Below, one piece after another: positions 58,133-64,000 of a DNA stretch of 64,000 nucleotides. Made by a program: the position numbers and the translations under genes. Origin of the DNA: Polyangium spumosum (lineage in GTDB: Bacteria; Myxococcota_A; Polyangia; Polyangiales; Polyangiaceae); the NCBI RefSeq assembly GCF_009649845.1, contig NZ_WJIE01000002.1, positions 620,001-684,000 on the forward strand, written 5' to 3'. Positions within the stretch are counted from its first letter, which is position 1, and each line of letters opens with the position of its first letter. The notes beneath the pieces are model-generated. The model searched no databases and was not told the DNA's origin. It was given only the letters and a program-made list of their open reading frames with translations.

Positions 58133-59083
58133 ATGACCCGGAGACACCTGGACAAACTGCTCGGGATGATCATCGCCACGACGGCGCTCGGGGCGCGCGG
58201 GATCGCGTGCGGGCCTTGTCCCGACAACGTGACCGTGATCCCGCTCCTGCCGCCGAGCAGCGACGGCGGCGTCGAGGACGCAGGGGACTGGATCGCCCAG
58301 GAATGCGAGCGAAAATGCGCGAACGGCATCTCGTGTGTGCCGACGTCGATCACGCAAGAGGGCGGGGAGACCATTCCGGCGATCGAGTGCACGCAGATGT
58401 CCGACTGCAGCGCGGGGAGGCGGCCGCTCGGGTACGGCGGCCCGGGAAAAGGTTTGTCCACCAGGGGTCTCGCGACGCCGGGAGCGTGGCTCGCCCACGC
58501 GGCCGAGCTCGAGGCCGCCTCGGTGATCGCGTTCCGTGAGCTCCGGCGAGACCTCGCCGCGCTCGGGGCGCCGCGGAGATTGCTGCGCGCGGCCTCGCGG
58601 GCGGGCGCGGAGGAGCGGAGGCACACGCGAAAGGCGCGCTCCCTCGCGCGGAGGTACGGGGCGCGCATGAGGACCCTGCCCGCGGGCGCGACGCGGCGTA
58701 TCTCGCTGGAGGAGCTCGCCGCGCACAACGCGGCCGAGGGCTGCGTGCGCGAGGCGTTTGGCGCGCTCGTCGCGCGGTGGCAAGCGACGTTCGCGAAAGA
58801 CGCGGAGGTGCGCGGCGTGATGGCGCGTATCGCCGAGGACGAGGCGCGCCACGCGGCGCTCGCGTTCGAGATCGACGCGTGGGCGAAGCGGCGGCTCGAT
58901 CCGGCGGCGCGCTCGCGCGTCGAGGCGGCGCGAAGAGAAGCGGCGCGCGGGCTCCTCTCGCCGAGGGCGCGGGACGCGGGGCGCGACGAGGCGCTCGGGG
59001 TCCTCGGCTTGCCCGACGCGGCGGCGGCGCAGGCGCTCGCGGAGAGGTTCGTCGTGGCGATCGGGATCGACGTGGCAGCTTGA
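58133..59083 (+). CDS. Exported ferritin-like-domain protein
   Basis: 316 residues. The N-terminus has a hydrophobic stretch ending RGIAC, a possible lipobox or signal, then a Cys-rich region (CGPCPD, CERKCANGISC). From about residue 125 a four-helix ferritin-like domain carries metal-ligand motifs: HAAELEAASV, GAEERRHTRKA, AAEGCVREAFG and EDEARHAALA, i.e. two E..EXXH-type sets. GGGAGA precedes the ATG. Such proteins could bind a di-iron centre outside the cytoplasm. The exact role is unknown. Confidence 0.78.
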   Translation: MTRRHLDKLLGMIIATTALGARGIACGPCPDNVTVIPLLPPSSDGGVEDAGDWIAQECERKCANGISCVPTSITQEGGETIPAIECTQMSDCSAGRRPLGYGGPGKGLSTRGLATPGAWLAHAAELEAASVIAFRELRRDLAALGAPRRLLRAASRAGAEERRHTRKARSLARRYGARMRTLPAGATRRISLEELAAHNAAEGCVREAFGALVARWQATFAKDAEVRGVMARIAEDEARHAALAFEIDAWAKRRLDPAARSRVEAARREAARGLLSPRARDAGRDEALGVLGLPDAAAAQALAERFVVAIGIDVAA

Positions 59084-59455
59084 TCAGCTCTTCTTTTTGA
59101 ACAGGACGATCGCGAGCACGAACGCTGCGAGCGAGACGATGAGCGGCGCCGTCCCGAGGCCCACGCCGACATCCTTGCATGCGTCGGCCTCGGCATACCC
59201 TGCCTGGCGGATCTGGTCCTTCATCGACGGCTCGACCGCGCCGCCCGCGAGCGCTCGATCCGTCGCGGCGCGGCCGAACATCGCGCCGACGGGGCCCAGT
59301 CCGATGGCCGTGAAGCACACGAACACCGCGAGCCCGGAGACGATCAGGCTGGGGCGATGCTTCTCGTAGCCAGAGAGCACGAGCCCGAGGACGGCGAGGC
59401 AGAAGCCCACGATCCCGCAGAGCAACATCACCCACGCGGGCCACCCGCACATCAT
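59084..59455 (-). CDS. Small membrane protein of unknown function
   Basis: 123 residues from ATG 59455, chosen because GGAAG lies five bases upstream and the longer frame adds only an Arg-rich leader. Three hydrophobic segments: near the N-terminus (WVMLLCGIVGFCLAVLGLVL), the middle (LIVSGLAVFVCFTAIGLGPV) and the C-terminus (APLIVSLAAFVLAIVLF), followed by KKK. A soluble loop holds AGYAEADACKD. No family recognised. Convergent with the ferritin-like gene with no gap. Confidence 0.68.
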   Translation of the reverse strand: MMCGWPAWVMLLCGIVGFCLAVLGLVLSGYEKHRPSLIVSGLAVFVCFTAIGLGPVGAMFGRAATDRALAGGAVEPSMKDQIRQAGYAEADACKDVGVGLGTAPLIVSLAAFVLAIVLFKKKS

Positions 59456-59518
59456 GAACGCTTCCACGGCAGCGATGGGACGCGGCGCCGCGCGTATTGT
59501 CAAGCGAACGCGGGGAGC

Positions 59519-60487
<969 letters not shown>

Positions 60488-60525
60488 GCGCCGCGCAGGC
60501 TACCACGACCACGCGGCGAGCGGGT

Positions 60526-60531
60526 TACACT
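60526..60531 (+). promoter_or_regulatory. Candidate -10 hexamer for a leaderless transcript
   Basis: TACACT ends six bases before ATG 60538, within the 50-bp divergent region shared with the Ser/Thr kinase gene. Confidence 0.37.
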
Positions 60532-60537
60532 GCGGCC

Positions 60538-61611
60538 ATGTGGTCGCGCCCAAGCTCCCTCCCAGGCCTCTTGCTCGCGGCGCTCTCGCTCTCGGCGGCC
60601 GCGTGCTGGCTCGACCTCGACCGCCTCGGCGCAGACCTCCCGAGCGCCGCGGCCGGCGGCGGCGCGCCCGGGGCGAGCGTGCTCGCGTGTGATCCGTGTC
60701 CCGAAGGAGGATGCGCGCCCGTGGTGGTCGCGGAGGGCACGGCGTTCGCGCTCGGCGTCGTGGACCTCGTGGTGGCGGACGACGGCTTGTCGTGGGTGAA
60801 CCAGGAGGGCGGCGAGGTCGTGCGTTTCGCGGCGGACGCGGCGCTGCCCGAGGTGATCACGGGCGCGGTCGCGCCGCGCAGCGTCGTGGTCCGCGAGGGA
60901 GAGGTGTTTTACACGGACGACGAGGGCCTCTGGTCCTGCGTGGCGGACACGTGTCTGGAGACGCGAAAGAAGATCTCGTCGCCCGCCGCGCAAGGCACGC
61001 TCGGGCGCGTCGTGTTCGACGGGGCCTCCGTTTACTGGACGGATCGTGGCGCGGGCGAGGGCGAGGGCCACGTCTATGGCTGCGATCCGGCGAGCTGCGC
61101 TGCGCCGAAGGAGCACGCCTCGAAGCTCCTTCGCCCCGATACGATCCTCGCGAGCGGCGGGGAGCTCTTCTGGGTCGATCTCGGCAACGGGAACCAGAAT
61201 GGCACCATCTTTCAGAGCGCGCCTGGAGGCAATGCCACGCCGATCGCGGGCGCGCTCGTCTTCCCCACCTCCCTCGCGGTGGACAACGATTCTTTTTATT
61301 ATCCGGCGTGGGCGCCGGACGGCACGGTCGCGCGGTGCCCGAAGGGCGCGTATTGTCATGAACCCGTGGCCGTCACGCCGGTCGTCGGGGGGGGAAAACC
61401 CTTCGACGTGGCCGTCTCCGGGGGGCGCGTGTACTGGACCGACACGGCGGCGGGCGAGATCCGGAGCTGCCCCGCGGCAGGCTGCGCCGGCGAGGCGCCC
61501 CGCGTGCACGCGAGCGGACGGACGGGGCTCTCGCGCCTCGTGCTGGGAAAGCAGTGTATTTTCTGGCTCGACCAGGCGAACGGCGGGAGCGTGATGAAGG
61601 TCGGGCGATGA
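60538..61611 (+). CDS. Lipoprotein with YWTD/NHL-like beta-propeller repeats
   Basis: 357 residues with lipobox SAAAC (Cys23). After a Cys-containing linker (CDPCPEGGC) come about six repeats of the type SVYWTDRGAGEGEG, RVYWTDTAAGEIRSC and LFWVDLGNGNQNGTI, a beta-propeller pattern. Many repeats hold a Cys pair (WSCVADTC, GCDPASC). Such lipoproteins are abundant in Sorangiineae, often next to Ser/Thr kinases. Ligand unknown. Confidence 0.78.
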   Translation: MWSRPSSLPGLLLAALSLSAAACWLDLDRLGADLPSAAAGGGAPGASVLACDPCPEGGCAPVVVAEGTAFALGVVDLVVADDGLSWVNQEGGEVVRFAADAALPEVITGAVAPRSVVVREGEVFYTDDEGLWSCVADTCLETRKKISSPAAQGTLGRVVFDGASVYWTDRGAGEGEGHVYGCDPASCAAPKEHASKLLRPDTILASGGELFWVDLGNGNQNGTIFQSAPGGNATPIAGALVFPTSLAVDNDSFYYPAWAPDGTVARCPKGAYCHEPVAVTPVVGGGKPFDVAVSGGRVYWTDTAAGEIRSCPAAGCAGEAPRVHASGRTGLSRLVLGKQCIFWLDQANGGSVMKVGR

Positions 61612-61677
61612 GGCGGGTTTTCCCGCGTTTGCGCGCTCTCGCTTGACACCCCGCGGCCCTCGTGGCAGCGGGCGGGC

Positions 61678-62604
61678 GTGCAGGGTGCCAAAAAAGCCTG
61701 GTCGCGCGCGTGGGCTCTGCCCGCGGCGCTCTTCGCCTTGGGGCTCGTCTCGGGCGAGGCGAGCGCGGGGGACGCGCCGCATTGCTCGGCGTGGCGCGCG
61801 GCCGGCAAGGGTTACGAGAAGCTCGAGCTCCGGACGTGCGCGCGGCCCGCGAGCGAAGAGGACGCCGCCCCGGCGTACGGGGTGGAGCTCAAGAGCGGCT
61901 ACGAGGTCCCGCTCGAGGTCCGCGTCGAGCTCGTGATGCGGGACGGCACGACCGAGCGGCTCGACGTGAAGCTCGAGCGTGGAGACGACGCGGCCGGGGC
62001 GTGCAAGGCGTGCCGCGACGTCGGCGACCTGAAGACCTTCCGCGTGGCGACGCTCGACGGCGCCGCGGAGCCGGGCAAGGACGGCGCGCCCGAGCCTCTG
62101 CAAAAGGTGGCGGGCACGAACCAGATGGAGGTGCTCGCCCGCGATCTGCGCCTCACGGACGCGAATGCCAAGCGGCTCGTGCGTATCGCGACCCGCTTTC
62201 ACAAGGCGACGAAGAGGCGGCTCGTGGTGACGGGCGGGACGCGCCCGCCGCAACGGCAGGCCGAGCTCATGTACGACAAGCTGAAGCGCGGCGACGACGT
62301 GGTGGCGCTCTACGAGAACAAGGCCGCGGCGACCGAGGTGCGGAATGCCTATCGCGAGGCGCTCGCCCGCAAGGAGAAACGCAAGGCGACGATCCGCGTG
62401 ATGCGCGAGGTGATCGACGCGCAGATCGGGCGCGGGGTATACGTGTCGAAGCACCTGAAATCGGGCGCGGTCGACGTGCGGTCGTGGAGCATGGACGCGG
62501 CGCAAGAAAAGGCGCTGCGCGAGGCCGTGAAAGAGGAGCCGGGCGTGACGCTCATGGACGAGCGGGACGGGCCCGAGCCCCATTTCCACCTGAACTTGCC
62601 CTGA
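61678..62604 (+). CDS. Exported M15-like (D-Ala-D-Ala carboxypeptidase/DD-peptidase) protein
   Basis: 308 residues from GTG 61678 with a signal peptide (cleavage near ASA-GD). The C-terminal domain (about 155-308) has the M15/VanY-type zinc site: SKHLKSGAVDV (His259, Asp266) and PHFHLNL (His302/His304), with VVTGGTRPPQRQAELMY before them. The N-terminal part has a Cys pair (CKAC). It should cut peptide crosslinks or stems in peptidoglycan in the periplasm. It lies 7 bp before the AmpG-like transporter gene, which supports a cell-wall turnover role. Confidence 0.8.
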   Translation: MQGAKKAWSRAWALPAALFALGLVSGEASAGDAPHCSAWRAAGKGYEKLELRTCARPASEEDAAPAYGVELKSGYEVPLEVRVELVMRDGTTERLDVKLERGDDAAGACKACRDVGDLKTFRVATLDGAAEPGKDGAPEPLQKVAGTNQMEVLARDLRLTDANAKRLVRIATRFHKATKRRLVVTGGTRPPQRQAELMYDKLKRGDDVVALYENKAAATEVRNAYREALARKEKRKATIRVMREVIDAQIGRGVYVSKHLKSGAVDVRSWSMDAAQEKALREAVKEEPGVTLMDERDGPEPHFHLNLP

Positions 62605-62611
62605 TCGGGAC

Positions 62612-63838
62612 GTGAGCCCCACGCACGGCACGCGCGCGAAGCTCGGCTTGCTCGCGAGCCTCTACCTCTCGCAAGGTTTGCCCTACGGCTTCTTCCAGGA
62701 CGCATTGCCGGCGATCCTCAAGACGATGGGGTTGTCCTTGCCGGCCATTGGCCTCACGTACCTGCTCGCGGCGCCGTGGGCGCTGAAGTTCCTCTGGTCG
62801 CCTCACGTGAACCGGCGCGCCCCGGGTCGGCTCGGGCGGCGGCGCGGCGTGATCCTGCCGATCCAGCTCCTCTCGGCGCTGCTCGTCTTCGCCCTCGCCG
62901 CCTCGAATGGCGGCCCGTCGATCGCGTGGCTGCTCGCCGGCGTCTTTTTCGTCAACCTGCTCGCGGCGACGCAGGACATCGCGACCGACGGCCTCGCGGT
63001 GAACATCCTCTCGGACGAGGAGCTCGGCTGGGGCAATGGCCTCCAGGTGGCGGCGTATCGTATGGGAATGGTCCTCGGCGGGGGCCTCTTGTTGCGCGTC
63101 TTCGACCGGACCGGCTTCGGGCTCACGCTGACCGTCCTCGGCCTTCTGCTGCTCGTCGCCACGCTGCCGATCGCCCTCTTCCGCGAGCCCGCGGGCGCGC
63201 CGCCCCCGCCCCGCGAGGCCCCGAGTTTGTCCCACTGGCTCTCGCGCCCCGGGGCCTTCGCGTGGTTCGGGTTGCTCTTCGTCTACAAGGCCGGCGAGCA
63301 TTTCGCCACGGCCATGCTCAAGCCCTTCTTCGTCGACGCAAAAGGCGCCGGGCTCGGCCTCGCGCAGGTGGGCACGCTGAACATCGTGGCGATCACGGCG
63401 GGCATGGTCGGCGCGATGCTCGGAGGTGGGCTCGTGAAGCGGCTCGGCTACCGGCGCGCGCTCGTCGGGTTCGGGGCGCTGCAAGCCCTCGCGGTGATGC
63501 TTTATGCGGTGGTGGCGCGGCAATCGGCGTCGATGCCGATGCTCGTGGTGGTATGCGGCGTCGAGCATATCGCGGGCGGCATGGCGACGGCCTCGCTCTT
63601 CACGGCGATGATGGCCTCGTGCCGGCAGGAGCACGCGGCGACCGATTACACGGTGCAAGCCTCGGTGGTGGTGCTGGCGAGCGGAGTGGCCGCGGCGGCG
63701 AGCGGGTTTTCAGCGCACGCGCTGGGGTACGCGGGGCATTTCACGCTGGCGGCGGTGCTCGCGGCGCTGGCGGTGGTGTTCGTGGGATGGGTGTTCAGGA
63801 GCGGGAGGGGGCTCGAGGCGGCGGTGATGCGGGGGTAG
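62612..63838 (+). CDS. AmpG-like muropeptide MFS transporter
   Basis: 408 residues from GTG 62612, with twelve predicted TM helices. PAT/AmpG-family features: LLASLYLSQGLPYGFFQDAL in TM1, YLLAAPWALKFLWSPHVNR, LAATQDIATDGLAVNIL in TM4-5, and FVYKAGEHFATAMLKPFF. AmpG imports anhydro-muropeptides for peptidoglycan recycling; other members of the family carry acetyl-CoA or siderophores. Placement directly after an M15-like peptidase supports muropeptide transport. The 162 bp after the stop hold no clear feature. Confidence 0.85.
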   Translation: MSPTHGTRAKLGLLASLYLSQGLPYGFFQDALPAILKTMGLSLPAIGLTYLLAAPWALKFLWSPHVNRRAPGRLGRRRGVILPIQLLSALLVFALAASNGGPSIAWLLAGVFFVNLLAATQDIATDGLAVNILSDEELGWGNGLQVAAYRMGMVLGGGLLLRVFDRTGFGLTLTVLGLLLLVATLPIALFREPAGAPPPPREAPSLSHWLSRPGAFAWFGLLFVYKAGEHFATAMLKPFFVDAKGAGLGLAQVGTLNIVAITAGMVGAMLGGGLVKRLGYRRALVGFGALQALAVMLYAVVARQSASMPMLVVVCGVEHIAGGMATASLFTAMMASCRQEHAATDYTVQASVVVLASGVAAAASGFSAHALGYAGHFTLAAVLAALAVVFVGWVFRSGRGLEAAVMRG

Positions 63839-64000
63839 TGCGGGGGGTAGTGTGGGGGAAGGGTGCATCCTCGGCACGCCTCAACCGTTCAGGCAGAGGA
63901 AGGCTCGACCGGTTCACGCGCCCGAAAGGTTGGGGCGACCGGAGGGGTCAACCCTTCCCGGGCCCTCAAAACTGCGGATGATTCTCGATCAACGACACGA

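Noticed and set aside
61643-61648. Perfect TTGACA upstream of the M15-like gene
   Set aside because: No acceptable -10 lies 16-18 bp downstream; the region there is solid GC.
63966-64000. Possible 3' end of a minus-strand gene (last residues SLIENHPQF)
   Set aside because: Only about ten codons are inside the window; it looks plausible but cannot be supported.

Overview
The window looks like chromosome from a myxobacterium, most likely of the Sorangiineae/Polyangiaceae (Myxococcota). I infer this from the very high GC with near-saturated G/C third positions, three eukaryote-type Ser/Thr kinases (one a giant kinase/ATPase/histidine-kinase fusion), at least eleven predicted lipoproteins, and a FimU/PilV/PilW/PilX/PilY1-type minor-pilin operon. 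This is inference; no rRNA or marker gene is present to prove it. I saw no tRNA, rRNA, CRISPR array or complete insertion sequence.

Layout. 1-5.7 kb: a 5'-truncated membrane Ser/Thr kinase overlapping a secreted protein, a MaoC hydratase, a membrane-anchored parvulin with a repetitive acidic N-terminus, and a convergent lipoprotein. 5.9-13.2 kb: a translationally coupled type IV pilus minor-pilin/PilY1 operon ending in a small lipoprotein. 13.4-16.3 kb: gcvT-gcvH-gcvPA without an adjacent gcvPB. 16.3-23.1 kb: envelope proteins, a lipase-like hydrolase, a GT-C membrane protein, a TPR protein, a SUKH-like protein and a large lipoprotein hydrolase. 23.3-27.1 kb: SDR, RidA, MarR, enoyl-CoA hydratase and acyl-CoA dehydrogenase, an accessory set typical of 2-aminobenzoyl-CoA (aryl-CoA) catabolic clusters. 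27.1-27.7 kb: a truncated Rpn/PD-(D/E)XK-like gene ending at a 189-bp inverted-repeat element. 27.9-33 kb: an OYE-family oxidoreductase, lipoproteins including a metallophosphoesterase, a cluster of hairpins, and a hypothetical gene.

33.1-38.0 kb is the accessory island and the most interesting part. A 43-bp tandem repeat array precedes a lipoprotein carrying a C-terminal restriction-endonuclease-fold toxin domain and its DUF4304 putative immunity gene. A second cassette follows: a pre-toxin TG-like linker joined to another PD-(D/E)XK domain, with its own overlapping downstream gene. The 5' end of this second toxin gene is frameshifted and it has no export signal. The organisation resembles the SitA/SitI lipoprotein toxins of Myxococcus that move by outer-membrane exchange.

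38.2-48.2 kb is a signalling block: an RsbQ-like hydrolase coupled to a hybrid histidine kinase, then a PAS histidine kinase and the giant trifunctional kinase on the other strand. 48.3-54.5 kb is a minus-strand operon of two paralogous lipoproteins, a FadL-like porin and a Gly-rich lipoprotein. 54.8-63.8 kb holds an outer-membrane protein, a GuaB1-type GMP reductase, a lipoprotein paralogous to the one at 29.4 kb, a ferritin-like protein, a small membrane protein, a Ser/Thr kinase divergent from a propeller lipoprotein, and an M15-like peptidase paired with an AmpG-like transporter.

Several genes have a TANNNT-like hexamer exactly six bases before the start codon and no Shine-Dalgarno sequence, which suggests leaderless transcripts. 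All functions come from reading motifs and domain order by eye; no database search was possible.
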